A program made the translations under genes and the position numbers. Positions 1 to 8,200 of a DNA stretch of 64,000 nt are shown one piece after another. The DNA is from Curtobacterium sp. VKM Ac-1376 (GTDB lineage Bacteria > Actinomycetota > Actinomycetes > Actinomycetales > Microbacteriaceae). The stretch covers positions 124,001 through 188,000 of the forward strand of contig NZ_JADKRV010000004.1 of assembly GCF_015351025.1 (NCBI RefSeq), written 5' to 3'. The notes beneath the pieces were generated by a model, which saw nothing but the letters and a program-made list of their open reading frames with translations, was not told where the DNA came from and searched no databases. The stretch's first letter is position 1; every line of letters begins with the position of its first letter.

Positions 1-260
1 GTGAAGAGCTCGGTGCCGAACTGCCGTACGGGCACCTGCATCGCGTGCTCGACCTCGCCCGAGTAGAAGGCGTCGACCGCGTCCGCGGAGGCCACGACAC
101 CGTCGAGCACGCGGTCGGGCCGGTGCCGGTCGGTCAGGCGGCCGAGGATCCGGTCGAGGGAGTCGGTCCAGCCCGAAGCGAGGACGCGCCCCTCGGCATC
201 TTCGAGCACGGTGAACGGCCCGTCGGGGGTGTCCAGGGTCTGGATGGTTGCGTCGGTCAT
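1..260 (-). CDS. ogt: methylated-DNA-[protein]-cysteine S-methyltransferase, N-terminal part
   Basis: This is a DNA repair protein that would transfer alkyl groups from O6-alkylguanine to its own cysteine. Only the first 86 codons are in the window; the catalytic PCHR-type motif would lie beyond base 1 and cannot be checked. The visible part begins MTDATIQTLDTPDGPFTVLE and reads on through LASGW, the usual N-terminal ribonuclease-like fold of the Ogt/MGMT family. Its ATG overlaps the stop codon of the Ada-AlkA fusion gene in an ATGA, so the two are translationally coupled. The call rests on the N-terminal sequence plus this neighbour. Confidence 0.75.
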   Translation of the reverse strand, partial: MTDATIQTLDTPDGPFTVLEDAEGRVLASGWTDSLDRILGRLTDRHRPDRVLDGVVASADAVDAFYSGEVEHAMQVPVRQFGTELF

Positions 261-1849
261 CGGTCGTCCTTCCGGGAGTCCAGGGGTGCACGGTGTGCAC
301 GGACACCGGCGGTCGTGGTCATCGCGCGGTCGATGATCGGTCGCCAGCAGTGCATCGTGAGGTAGCTCCGCCAGGGGGCCACCTGCTCTGACCATAGGGA
401 GAGCTCGCGCGCCGTACCGGGCAGCCCGAGTTCCTGTGCACCGTTCCGCACGGCGAGGTCACTGTGGAGGAAGATGTCGGGGTGGTGCCGGACCCGCAGC
501 GCGACGTAGTCGGCCGTCCACGGCCCGATGCCCTTCACCGCGAGGAGTCCGGCGCGCAGGTCGCCGCGGGACTGCGCCCCGTCCACCACCAGGGACCCGT
601 CGGCGAGCGCCGCGGCGACGCGCAGGATCGTGTCCACCCGCGCCGCCGGCCCGCGCAGGACCTCGTGCCCGCGCTCCGCGATGACCGCAGCGGGCGGGAA
701 CAGCAGCCCACCGGACAGGATCGCGTCGGGCACGCCCGCTCCGAGCGCTTCGACGAGCCGGGTCTGCGCCGTCCGTGCGGCCGCCACCGAGACCTGCTGC
801 CCGATGAGGGTTCGGAACAGGACCTCGTGGGCGTCCACCGCCCCGGGCAACCGGAGGCCGGGCACCCGGGCGACGGGGCCGGCGAGCTCGGGCACGGCAC
901 TGAGGACGGCATCCACGGCGACGGGATCGGCGTCGAGGTCGAACAGCGAGCGGGCCCGCGCCACGAGCGCCGGCAGGTCGGCGAGGTCGGTGACCCGCAC
1001 CCGCAGGTCGATCCCGGCGTCCCGCTCGGCCACGCCGGGGACGGCGGCCGACGCGCTGAACCAGCCAGGGCCTCCCGGCAGGCCCACCAGGCGTCCGTAC
1101 GACACGACACGACCATCGGGGTCCACGTCCACCTGCTCGGTGCCCGGCAGGGCGTGCAACGCGTGCCAGTCGAGCAGGCCCTGCGCGTCGAAGGGCGCGC
1201 GGGCCGGCAGGTGCACGTGCAGTGCGCCGTCCACGCCACCCGTGCCGGGCCGCTCGCCCCGACCGCCGCGACCACCCCGCCGAGCGCGGAGTTCGGACGG
1301 GGTGACGGCGAAGACCTCGCGCACGGTGTCGTTGAACTGGCGGACGCTCGCGAACCCGGCGGCGAAGGCGACGTCCGTCATGGGCAGGTCCGACGACGTC
1401 AGCAGGGTCCGCGCCGTCTGCGCCCGGTGCGCCCGGCTGAGCGCCTTCGGGCCGGCGCCGAGTTCGGCGGTCATGATCCGGTTCAGCTGCCGCTCGGAGT
1501 ACCCCACCCGCGCGGCGAGCCCGGGGACGCCGTCCCGTTCGACGACGCCGTCGAGGACCAGGCGCATGGCGCGGCCGGCGACGTCCTCGCGGAGGTCCCA
1601 CTCCGGGCTGCCCGGGGTCGCCTCGGGCAGGCAGCGCTTGCAGGCGCGGAAGCCGGCGAGGTGTGCGGCGGCGCTCGTGCGGAAGAAGGTGACGCCGGTG
1701 ATCCTCGGTGTGCGGGCGGGGCAGCTCGGCCGGCAGTAGATGCCGGTGGAGTGCACGGCGGTGACGAACTGACCGTCGAAGCGTGCGTCGCGCGACGCGA
1801 CCGCGCGGTGCCGCTCGGCGTGCAGCGCGTCGGTCTCCGGCATGGTCAT
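257..1849 (-). CDS. alkA: Ada-type regulator / AlkA 3-methyladenine DNA glycosylase fusion
   Basis: A 530-residue fusion for alkylation damage. The N-terminal Ada domain has the four zinc cysteines at about 39, 43, 70 and 73 (YCRPSC and CKRC); Cys39 matches the methylphosphotriester acceptor of Ada. An AraC-type helix-turn-helix follows (about 95-190), then an AlkA N-terminal domain and a helix-hairpin-helix glycosylase domain with GIGPWTADY and the expected catalytic aspartate at about 464 (HSDLAV). The family would sense methylated phosphate, activate transcription and remove 3-methyladenine. I chose the ATG at 1849 because a CAGGCT hexamer sits 6 bases upstream. Another ATG two codons later is possible. 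It is coupled to ogt by an ATGA overlap. Confidence 0.9.
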   Translation of the reverse strand: MTMPETDALHAERHRAVASRDARFDGQFVTAVHSTGIYCRPSCPARTPRITGVTFFRTSAAAHLAGFRACKRCLPEATPGSPEWDLREDVAGRAMRLVLDGVVERDGVPGLAARVGYSERQLNRIMTAELGAGPKALSRAHRAQTARTLLTSSDLPMTDVAFAAGFASVRQFNDTVREVFAVTPSELRARRGGRGGRGERPGTGGVDGALHVHLPARAPFDAQGLLDWHALHALPGTEQVDVDPDGRVVSYGRLVGLPGGPGWFSASAAVPGVAERDAGIDLRVRVTDLADLPALVARARSLFDLDADPVAVDAVLSAVPELAGPVARVPGLRLPGAVDAHEVLFRTLIGQQVSVAAARTAQTRLVEALGAGVPDAILSGGLLFPPAAVIAERGHEVLRGPAARVDTILRVAAALADGSLVVDGAQSRGDLRAGLLAVKGIGPWTADYVALRVRHHPDIFLHSDLAVRNGAQELGLPGTARELSLWSEQVAPWRSYLTMHCWRPIIDRAMTTTAGVRAHRAPLDSRKDDR

Positions 1850-1855
1850 GCACTC

Positions 1856-1861
1856 AGCCTG
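1856..1861 (-). promoter_or_regulatory. -10-like hexamer of the alkA fusion gene
   Basis: CAGGCT lies 6 bases before the ATG. This spacing would put transcription start on the start codon (leaderless). It is inferred from spacing only. Confidence 0.5.
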
Positions 1862-1925
1862 ACACGCGCCCCCGACGCCGACCGGCGGGAATCGGACGGA
1901 GCAGTGCACGGCCGGGAGGCGCGGA

Positions 1926-1931
1926 TACCGT
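1926..1931 (+). promoter_or_regulatory. -10-like hexamer of the MOSC gene
   Basis: TACCGT lies 7 bases before the ATG at 1939, with no purine-rich ribosome binding site between, which fits a leaderless transcript. Confidence 0.55.
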
Positions 1932-1938
1932 GGTCCGG

Positions 1939-2517
1939 ATGACCCTCGCTGACGACGTGGCCGGCCTCGACGACCTGCCGTTCCGGACCGACGTGGAGAT
2001 CGCACTGCTGCTCGTCTCGCGACGGCACCGCTACGAGGGGCGGCCTGCTGACGGCGCGCTGCCGGTCCGACCGACGGACCCGGACGAGCTGCGCGACCGG
2101 ATCGAGTTGCGCGCTGGTCTGGGGATCGTCGGCGATCGGTACTTCGCGTCACGGGCGCACGTGCACGCCTCCGTCACCCTCATCGGTCTGGAGGGACTCG
2201 AGGCAGCGGCCGCCGAGATCGGAGCACCCGTGGACCCGTCCGCGACCCGTCGGAACGTGTTCCTGCGCGGCGCCGACGTCGAGGCCCTGCGCGGCGGACC
2301 GTTCGCGCTGACGAGCACGAGCGGCGGCTCCGGTCCGGTCCGGTTCCGCGGGTACCGGCCGGCGAACCCGTGCGCGTGGATGGACCACGAGGTGGCGGCT
2401 GGCGCGTTCCGGGCGATGCGCGGCCGGGGCGGGGTCCGGTGCGACCCGGAGTCCGACGGCATCCTCGCCCTCGGCCCCGCGGTGCTCCGCACGGCCCGCC
2501 CCGCGGCGCTCGGCTGA
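1939..2517 (+). CDS. MOSC domain-containing protein
   Basis: A 192-residue protein of the MOSC family (molybdenum cofactor sulfurase C-terminal fold). The core GLGIVGDRYF and the later NPCAWMDHEV carry the glycine-rich turn and conserved cysteine typical of YiiM-like proteins, which handle molybdenum cofactor or detoxify N-hydroxylated bases. It stands alone, divergent from the alkylation-repair operon. The start is the first ATG, which has a well placed -10-like hexamer. The substrate cannot be told from sequence. Confidence 0.82.
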   Translation: MTLADDVAGLDDLPFRTDVEIALLLVSRRHRYEGRPADGALPVRPTDPDELRDRIELRAGLGIVGDRYFASRAHVHASVTLIGLEGLEAAAAEIGAPVDPSATRRNVFLRGADVEALRGGPFALTSTSGGSGPVRFRGYRPANPCAWMDHEVAAGAFRAMRGRGGVRCDPESDGILALGPAVLRTARPAALG

Positions 2518-2526
2518 CGCGCTGCG

Positions 2527-3069
2527 TCAGGCGGTGAGCGCCTGCTCGATCGCGTCGACGAACGCCGGCAGGTCATCCGGCGTGCGCGAGGTGACGAAGC
2601 CGCCGTCGACCTGGACCTCCTGGTCGACCCACTCGGCACCGGCGTTCCGGACGTCGGTCTGCAGCGACGGGAACGACGTGATCGTCTTCCCGGGCAGGAC
2701 TCCGGCCTCGACCAGCGCCCACGGACCGTGGCAGATCGCCGCGACCGGCTTGTTCGCCTCGACGAAGGCCTTCACGAGCGAGATCGCCGAGTTGTCCTGA
2801 CGCAGGGTGTCGGCGTTGATGGTGCCGCCGGGGATGACGAGGGCGTCGAACCCGGTCACGTTGACACCGGCGATGGTGGTGTCAGGTTCGAGGGACTTGC
2901 CGGGGTCCTTGTCGCCGACGAGGGTGTCGATCGATCCGGACTGCTGGGCCGCGACCGTCACGATCGCACCGCGCTCGCGGAGCTGCTCGGTGGGGACGAC
3001 GATCTCGTCCTGCTCCACCCCGTAGTTCGTCGCGATGACGAGGACCTTCTTGCCGTCGAGGGTTGCCAT
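2527..3069 (-). CDS. DJ-1/PfpI family protein (type 1 glutamine amidotransferase fold)
   Basis: A 180-residue DJ-1/PfpI protein. The nucleophile elbow AICHGPWAL places the reactive cysteine at about 113 with His114 beside it, as in the protease- or deglycase-like YhbO/PfpI group. There is no signal peptide. The ATG at 3069 is preceded by an AAGGAG ribosome binding site about 9 bases upstream, so it is preferred over in-frame codons further upstream. Members are usually linked to stress or reactive carbonyl defence; the exact activity is unknown. Confidence 0.85.
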   Translation of the reverse strand: MATLDGKKVLVIATNYGVEQDEIVVPTEQLRERGAIVTVAAQQSGSIDTLVGDKDPGKSLEPDTTIAGVNVTGFDALVIPGGTINADTLRQDNSAISLVKAFVEANKPVAAICHGPWALVEAGVLPGKTITSFPSLQTDVRNAGAEWVDQEVQVDGGFVTSRTPDDLPAFVDAIEQALTA

Positions 3070-3323
3070 GGTGGTCGCTCCTTCCGCGGCCCGGTCGTTC
3101 CGGCCGCACACCCGAGCGTCGTCGGGGCCGGCTGGGCAGGCGTGGAGGAGCGGCTCGGGGCCCGGTCGGGTGGTCGCGACACCCCGCTCACGTCCGCCGG
3201 GTGGTCACGAAGTGTCGCCTGGCGGCGGCGCAGCCGACGGTTCCTGACCACTCGGCGCAGGCCGCGCGGGTGTCCTGACCGGCTGGCAGGCGGCCGACGG
3301 GGCGTGCAGGACGGGCGCCGCGC

Positions 3324-3977
3324 TCAGCCGCGGATGCGGAAGGCGTCGCCGTCGCGCTCGACGGTGAGCCCGTCGTACCCGTGGACCCGGTGCAGGCCGG
3401 CCGTCACGGGGTCCTCGAGCGGACCGACGACGACGGTGGTGGCGCCGGAGGCGATCGCGGACTCGAGCCCGGCGGGGGCGTCCTCGAACGCCACGCAATC
3501 GGCGGCGTCGACGCCGAGCAGCGCCGCGCCGCGCAGGTACCCGTCGGGGTGCGGCTTACCCTGCTCGACGTCCTCGGACGGCACGAACGCCGCCGGCACC
3601 GCGAACCCCGCGGCGACCATCCGGCTCGCGGCGAGGTCGCGCGGCGCACTCGTCACGAGCGCCACCGGGACACCGACGTCGACGAGCCGCTGCACGAAGG
3701 CGACGGCGCCGGGGATCTCGGAGATGCCCTCGGTGTTCGCGCTCTCCTCGGCGACCAGCTCGGCGGCGATCCGCTGCTGCTCGGCGAGGGGCAGGTCGGG
3801 CAGGAAGCGCCGCAGGGTGTCGATCGCCTGCCGTCCGTGCGAGAACGCGAGGATGTCGGCCGGATCGATGTCCCGCGCCTGGCCGAAGCGGGTCCAGGTG
3901 GCCTCGACCACCGCGGTCGAGTCGACGAGGGTCCCGTCCATGTCGAAGAGGACCCCGGACGCCACGATGTCGATCAC
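3324..3977 (-). CDS. HAD-superfamily sugar-phosphatase-like hydrolase
   Basis: A 217-residue HAD hydrolase. Motif I is LFDMDGTLVDST near residue 10, with the nucleophile and acid/base aspartates two apart; motif II is VTSAP and motif IV is VAFEDAPAG. The cap is the helical subfamily I type. Similar enzymes (YfbT-like) dephosphorylate small sugar phosphates. I chose the GTG at 3977 because the protein would otherwise carry a basic, unlike-family extension, and because a TAGGGT hexamer lies 7 bases upstream of this GTG. Confidence 0.85.
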   Translation of the reverse strand: MIDIVASGVLFDMDGTLVDSTAVVEATWTRFGQARDIDPADILAFSHGRQAIDTLRRFLPDLPLAEQQRIAAELVAEESANTEGISEIPGAVAFVQRLVDVGVPVALVTSAPRDLAASRMVAAGFAVPAAFVPSEDVEQGKPHPDGYLRGAALLGVDAADCVAFEDAPAGLESAIASGATTVVVGPLEDPVTAGLHRVHGYDGLTVERDGDAFRIRG

Positions 3978-3984
3978 GCGCCCG

Positions 3985-3990
3985 ACCCTA
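3985..3990 (-). promoter_or_regulatory. -10-like hexamer of the HAD hydrolase gene
   Basis: TAGGGT lies 7 bases before the GTG at 3977 and supports that start on a leaderless transcript. Confidence 0.5.
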
Positions 3991-4028
3991 GCCCACCGCA
4001 CCGGACCGCACCGCACCCGCACCCGCAC

Positions 4029-4085
4029 CGAGTGTGCAGAAGACGTCGAGTCAGCGCGCGGGAGCCGACGTCTTCTCCTCACTCG
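4029..4085. terminator. hairpin at the end of the folE-folP-reductase operon
   Basis: Arms of 20 bases (4029-4048 and 4066-4085) pair with two mismatches around a 17-base loop, with no T-run after them. The right arm covers the last codons and stop of the reductase gene. The arm contains AGAAGACGTCG, also found in the hairpin at 38508-38566. Confidence 0.65.
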
Positions 4086-4846
4086 ATGGAAGAGCGCGCT
4101 CGGACGTACCGCGTCAGCAGCACGTCGCCCGCGCCGCGCAGCACGTGGACCGGCCGCATCCGCCGGAGCTCCGGGGACGCACCGCTGGCGATGCGGGGGC
4201 CGGCGCCACCCTCGAGCGACGGGTCGATCGTCAGGGTCAGCTCGTCGACGGCATCAGCCGCGATGAGCGCCCCGAGGAACGACGGACCGCCCTCGCAGTG
4301 GATCGTGCCGAGGCCACGTTCCGCCAGGGCACGGCGGACCAGCCCGACGTCCACCGAGTCCGGGTCCGAATGCGCGCTGCACGCCACAACGTCCGCGACC
4401 TCGGCCAGCGCACGACCGCGTGCGGACGCCGCCGCCGACACCGACGCCGACGTCAGCACGATCGGCCGGACCGGTGCCTCGGTGAACACCCTCGACGACG
4501 GATCGAGCGACAGGGAGCCCGTCACGATCGCGAAGACCGGGTGGTCGGGCTTGCCGTGCGCGCGTCGCCAGGTCACGTCGGCGTCGTGCAGGACCATCGG
4601 CCCGTACCCCTCGTCGCGGACGGTGCCGGCGGCGACGAGCACGACGTCGGCGACCCGGCGGAGCAGGTCGAACACACGAAGGTCGTCGTCGCCGCCGAGC
4701 GACCCCGACAGCCCACCGGCCGAGGCGGACCCGTCGAGGGTCGCGACGAAGTTCACCCGCAACCAGGGCTCCCCGGCCCCGGCGGTGTAGAGCCCGATCA
4801 GGTCCTCGTCGGACAGGTCGGCGATCGTGGGGGGCAGGACGTTCAC
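4079..4846 (-). CDS. RibD C-terminal/dihydrofolate-reductase-like pyrimidine reductase
   Basis: A 255-residue protein with the reductase fold of RibD and DHFR. Supporting motifs are RVNFVATLDG near residue 34, VLVAAGTVRDEGYGP, and HCEGGPSFLG, the NADPH-binding glycine pair. It lacks the deaminase domain of full RibD. The GTG start overlaps the folP stop in a GTGA, so it is the third gene of a folE-folP operon. That context suggests a pteridine or folate reductase role rather than riboflavin synthesis, but this is inference. Confidence 0.8.
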   Translation of the reverse strand: MNVLPPTIADLSDEDLIGLYTAGAGEPWLRVNFVATLDGSASAGGLSGSLGGDDDLRVFDLLRRVADVVLVAAGTVRDEGYGPMVLHDADVTWRRAHGKPDHPVFAIVTGSLSLDPSSRVFTEAPVRPIVLTSASVSAAASARGRALAEVADVVACSAHSDPDSVDVGLVRRALAERGLGTIHCEGGPSFLGALIAADAVDELTLTIDPSLEGGAGPRIASGASPELRRMRPVHVLRGAGDVLLTRYVRARSSIE

Positions 4847-5754
4847 GTGTTGTGCCTCGATTCCACCGGTGCCCGCCACCCGAGCGTGGCCTCGACCATG
4901 CGCATCGCGTCGACGCTCTCGGCGACGTCGTGCATCCGGACGATCCGGGCACCGAGCATCGCGCTCACGGTCGCGACGGCGAGGGACCCGGAGAGTCGTC
5001 CGCCACGGGGGCGTCCGAGCGACTCCCCCACGAAGTCCTTGTTCGACACGGCCGCGAGCACCGGGTACCCGAGCGCGACGACCTCGGGCAGCCGCCGGGT
5101 GAGTTCGAGCGTGTGCACGGTGTTCTTGTGCAGGTCGTGCCCCGGGTCGACGATGATCCGTGACTCCGGGATGCCCGCGGCGAGCGCCCGGTCGATCCGT
5201 TCGCGCAGGAACGCGACGACCTCGCCCGCGATGTCGTCGTAGTGCGGGGGCGCAGGCAGCGGGCGCCGGGGTGCGGCGAGCGAGTGCGTGATGACGATCG
5301 TGGCGTCGGAGTCCGCGACGACGGCCGCCATCCGCGCGTCGGACAACCCGGTGGTGTCGTTCACGACGCTCGCACCCGCAGCGATGGCCGTGGCCGCGAC
5401 CTCGGGTCGGAAGGTGTCGACGCTGATGACGACGTCGGACTCCTGCGACAGCTGGGCGACGACGGGGACGACGCGGTCGATCTCGTCGGACGCGGGCAGC
5501 TCCGGCCCGGGGGCGAACTTCACACCGCCGATGTCCACCCAGTCGGCGCCCTGCTCGGCGGCGCGGACCGCGGCCGCGACTGCCCGGTCGAGCTCGAAGG
5601 TGGCCCCGCGGTCATGGAACGAGTCGGGGGTGCGGTTCACGATCGCCATGACGGCGATGCGGCGGTCGAAGTCGATGGTGCGGCGTCCGAGCGTGCGGAC
5701 CGGGTGGCGCAGGTCCGGCACGACCCAGCCGGGTCCGTCGGGGAGGCCCGTCAT
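4843..5754 (-). CDS. folP: dihydropteroate synthase
   Basis: A 303-residue TIM-barrel enzyme that would join pterin pyrophosphate and p-aminobenzoate. Family landmarks in order are VMAIVNRTPDSFHDRG (pyrophosphate loop), SVDTFRPEVA, VVNDTTG, VSNKDFVGESLGRPRGG and the terminal RMHDVAE. The loop residues differ somewhat from textbook FolP (NRTPDSFHD for NVTPDSFSD), so a second FolP-like paralogue is possible. ATGA overlap with folE upstream and GTGA overlap with the reductase downstream show tight coupling. Confidence 0.88.
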   Translation of the reverse strand: MTGLPDGPGWVVPDLRHPVRTLGRRTIDFDRRIAVMAIVNRTPDSFHDRGATFELDRAVAAAVRAAEQGADWVDIGGVKFAPGPELPASDEIDRVVPVVAQLSQESDVVISVDTFRPEVAATAIAAGASVVNDTTGLSDARMAAVVADSDATIVITHSLAAPRRPLPAPPHYDDIAGEVVAFLRERIDRALAAGIPESRIIVDPGHDLHKNTVHTLELTRRLPEVVALGYPVLAAVSNKDFVGESLGRPRGGRLSGSLAVATVSAMLGARIVRMHDVAESVDAMRMVEATLGWRAPVESRHNT

Positions 5755-6371
5755 GCGTCCGCCCCGGTGCTCGCGCCGTGCCCGGCGTCGGTCCCACGCC
5801 CGGCGCCGATGAGCGCGATGGCCTCGGCCCGCCCCGCGACGTCGGCCAGCGATCCCGTCGCCGCCACCGTCACGGTCGTCGAACCGGTCTGCCGCTCCCC
5901 ACGGGTCGTCACGCACTGGTGCTGCGCGTCCAGGACCACGAGGACTCCCTCGGCGCCGAGCCCCTCGGCGATCGTCGCGGCGACCTGTTCGCCGAGCCGC
6001 TCCTGCAGCTGCGGACGCGACGCCACGGCGTCGAGCACGCGGGCGAGGGTGCCGAGTCCGATCAGGCGGTCGCCCGGCGCGTAGGCCAGGTGCGCGACCC
6101 CGAGGAACGGCAGCAGGTGGTGTTCGCAGACGGACCGGAACTCCACGTCGCGGACGATGACGAGCCGGCCGCGCTCGCCGTCCTCGGCGTGCACGGTGCC
6201 CTCGCGGGCGATGGCCACGGCGTCCGTGCCGATGCCGGAGAAGAACTCGGCGTACGAGTCGGCGACCCGAGCGGGCGTGCGTTCGAGTTCGGGGCGATCG
6301 GGATCCTCGCCGATGCCGAGCAGGAGTTCGCGCACGGCGGCCTCGACGCGGGCACGGTCCATGCGTGACAT
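5751..6371 (-). CDS. folE: GTP cyclohydrolase I
   Basis: The first enzyme of pterin synthesis, converting GTP to dihydroneopterin triphosphate. The 206-residue protein has the zinc ligands Cys82 and His85 (SVCEHHLLPF) and Cys153 (QHQCVTTRG), plus GDRLIGLGTLARV and the QLQERLGEQVA helix. I chose the ATG at 6371. A GTG at 6389 and an ATG at 6362 are alternatives, and the family tolerates variable N-termini. It heads the folE-folP-reductase operon; folB and folK are not adjacent. Confidence 0.92.
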   Translation of the reverse strand: MSRMDRARVEAAVRELLLGIGEDPDRPELERTPARVADSYAEFFSGIGTDAVAIAREGTVHAEDGERGRLVIVRDVEFRSVCEHHLLPFLGVAHLAYAPGDRLIGLGTLARVLDAVASRPQLQERLGEQVAATIAEGLGAEGVLVVLDAQHQCVTTRGERQTGSTTVTVAATGSLADVAGRAEAIALIGAGRGTDAGHGASTGADA

Positions 6372-6513
6372 CACCCGCCCATCCAACACCAGCCATGGCC
6401 GGAGAACGCGAGCGCGGGCACAGCGTGACGTCCCCCGGAGACGCAGGCCGAGCCTCCCGGACGAACGTGAGTCCTGTGCGGATCCCGTGACACGCCCGAA
6501 ACCCAGCAGCCTC

Positions 6514-6519
6514 TAAACT
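6514..6519 (+). promoter_or_regulatory. -10 hexamer of the NCS2 permease gene
   Basis: TAAACT lies 6 bases before the GTG at 6526, the best -10 match in the window. No convincing -35 sequence lies at the usual distance. It fits a leaderless transcript. Confidence 0.6.
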
Positions 6520-6525
6520 TGCTCG

Positions 6526-7998
6526 GTGAGCGCCCCGCAGACCGACACCCCGCCCCGGAACCGCTTCGCGACCGGCCTCGATCGATTCTTCTCCGTCACG
6601 CAGCGCGGATCGACGATCCCCCGTGAGGTCCGTGGTGGCCTCGTCTCGTTCGTGACGATGGCGTACATCGTCATCCTGAACCCGCTGATCCTCGGTGGGT
6701 TCAGCGCCGACCAGGCCGCGAAGGACGTCTCGGGCGGTTGGCTCGAGAACGCTCAGGTCGCCGCCGCCACCGGCCTCGTCGCCGGTGTCATGACGATCGC
6801 GATGGGGGTCATCGCGAACCTGCCGTTCGGCATCGCCGCGGGCCTCGGGATCAACTCGTTCCTCGCCGTGAGCGTCGTGCAGCAGGTCACCTGGGCCGAG
6901 GCCATGGGCCTGGTCGTCATCAACGGCGTGATCATCGTGGTCCTCGCGTTGACCGGCATCCGGACGATGATCTTCACCGCGGTCCCCGCCCAGCTCAAGG
7001 CCGCGATCACCGTCGGCATCGGCCTGTTCATCGCCTTCATCGGGCTCGTCGACTCCGGCTTCGTGCGGTCCTCCGGGCTCGCGTCGCCGCCGCTGCAGCT
7101 CGGCGAGGACGGCTCCGTCGGCGCCCTGCCGACCATCGTGTTCCTGATCGGGCTCATCATCATCGGGACGCTCATGGCCCGCCGGGTCAAGGGCGCGCTG
7201 CTCATCGGCATCGTCGCGACGACGATCATCGCGATCATCCTGCAGGCGATCTTCCAGGTGCCGACCTCGGTCGACTCGAAGACCGGCTGGAACCTCAACG
7301 CCCCGGGCCTGCCCAGTGCACTGTTCGCCCTGCCCGACCTGTCCCTCGTCGGGCACGCCGACGTCTTCGGCGCGTTCACCCGCATCGGTCCGCTGGCCGC
7401 GTCGATGCTCGTCTTCACCCTCGTCTTCACGAACTTCTTCGACGCGATGGGCACCATGACCGGGCTCGCCAAGGCCGCCGGCGTCGCGAAGCCGGACGGC
7501 ACGTTCCCGCGCCTGAAGTCGGCGCTCGTCGTCGAGGGCGTCGGTGCGATCGCCGGCGGTGGCGCCTCGGTGTCGTCGAACACGGTGTTCATCGACTCGG
7601 CCTCCGGCATCGGCGAGGGTGCCCGGACGGGCATGGCCTCGGTCGTCACCGGCCTGCTGTTCCTGGCGTCGATGTTCCTGACCCCGCTCACCCAGGTCGT
7701 CCCGCTCGAGGTCGCGGCCGCCGGGCTCGTCGTCGTCGGTGCGCTCATGGTCGCGCAGGTGGCGGACATCTCGTGGAGCGACTTCGGGTCGGCCCTGCCG
7801 GCGTTCCTGACGATCGTCGTCATGCCGCTGACCTACTCGATCGCGAACGGCATCGGTGCCGGCTTCGTCAGCTGGGTGCTCATCAAGCTGCTGTCCGGCC
7901 GCGGTCGCGAGGTCTCGTGGCTGCTCTACGTCGTCGCCGCGGGCTTCCTGCTGTACTTCGCGCGGGGGCCGCTGGAGGCGTTGCTCGGCGTCGGCTGA
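6526..7998 (+). CDS. NCS2 family permease (adenine/guanine/hypoxanthine type)
   Basis: A 490-residue membrane transporter for purine bases. The N-terminal block EVRGGLVSFVTMAYI then LNPLILGG is characteristic of the AzgA branch of NCS2, as are GIAAGLGINSFLAV and FFDAMGTMTGLA. About 12-14 hydrophobic segments run from residue 35 to the C-terminus, which ends soon after the last. The GTG start is fixed by the TAAACT hexamer 6 bases upstream. No purine catabolic genes adjoin it, so uptake for salvage is the likely role. Confidence 0.9.
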   Translation: MSAPQTDTPPRNRFATGLDRFFSVTQRGSTIPREVRGGLVSFVTMAYIVILNPLILGGFSADQAAKDVSGGWLENAQVAAATGLVAGVMTIAMGVIANLPFGIAAGLGINSFLAVSVVQQVTWAEAMGLVVINGVIIVVLALTGIRTMIFTAVPAQLKAAITVGIGLFIAFIGLVDSGFVRSSGLASPPLQLGEDGSVGALPTIVFLIGLIIIGTLMARRVKGALLIGIVATTIIAIILQAIFQVPTSVDSKTGWNLNAPGLPSALFALPDLSLVGHADVFGAFTRIGPLAASMLVFTLVFTNFFDAMGTMTGLAKAAGVAKPDGTFPRLKSALVVEGVGAIAGGGASVSSNTVFIDSASGIGEGARTGMASVVTGLLFLASMFLTPLTQVVPLEVAAAGLVVVGALMVAQVADISWSDFGSALPAFLTIVVMPLTYSIANGIGAGFVSWVLIKLLSGRGREVSWLLYVVAAGFLLYFARGPLEALLGVG

Positions 7999-8006
7999 CG
8001 CTGTTC

Positions 8007-8060
8007 GCTGGGCCTGGCTGGGCCTGGCTGGGCCTGGCTGGGCCTGGCTGGGCCTGGCCT
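8007..8060. repeat. 10-bp tandem repeat, about 5 copies
   Basis: The unit GGGCCTGGCT repeats head to tail about five times just after the permease stop codon, ending in a degenerate copy. It is non-coding in both directions by gene context. Confidence 0.9.
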
Positions 8061-8083
8061 GGCGCAAGACGCCGTCGTGTCAT

Positions 8084-8113
8084 CGAGGCGCCGCCGAATC
8101 CGGCGGCGTCTCG
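8084..8113. terminator. hairpin between convergent genes
   Basis: Arms 8084-8096 and 8101-8113 pair over 13 bases with one mismatch and enclose a 4-base loop. It sits between the convergent permease and 150-residue protein genes and would serve either as a terminator. Confidence 0.6.
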
Positions 8114-8123
8114 ACGTTTCCGG

Positions 8124-8195
8124 GGCGTCTTCCGCAGGACGCCGGCGTCTTCCGCAGGCCGCGTCGGCCGCGTCGGCCGCGTCGGCCTGGAGGCC
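8124..8195. repeat. cluster of short direct repeats and a 12-bp palindrome
   Basis: GGCGTCTTCCGCAGG occurs at 8124-8138 and again at 8144-8158. The 9-mer GCGTCGGCC then repeats three times at 8161-8187. GGCCTGGAGGCC at 8184-8195 is a near-palindrome found at two other places in the window. Confidence 0.8.
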
Positions 8196-8200
8196 CGCGC

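Noticed and set aside
6390-6525. Purine riboswitch before the NCS2 permease
   Set aside because: The -10-like TAAACT lies 6 bases before the start codon, leaving no leader RNA to fold.
5755-8067. In-frame extension of the folP frame far upstream
   Set aside because: The extension is Arg/Asp/Glu-rich shadow translation through folE and the antisense of the permease; FolP begins normally at 5754 with an ATGA overlap.
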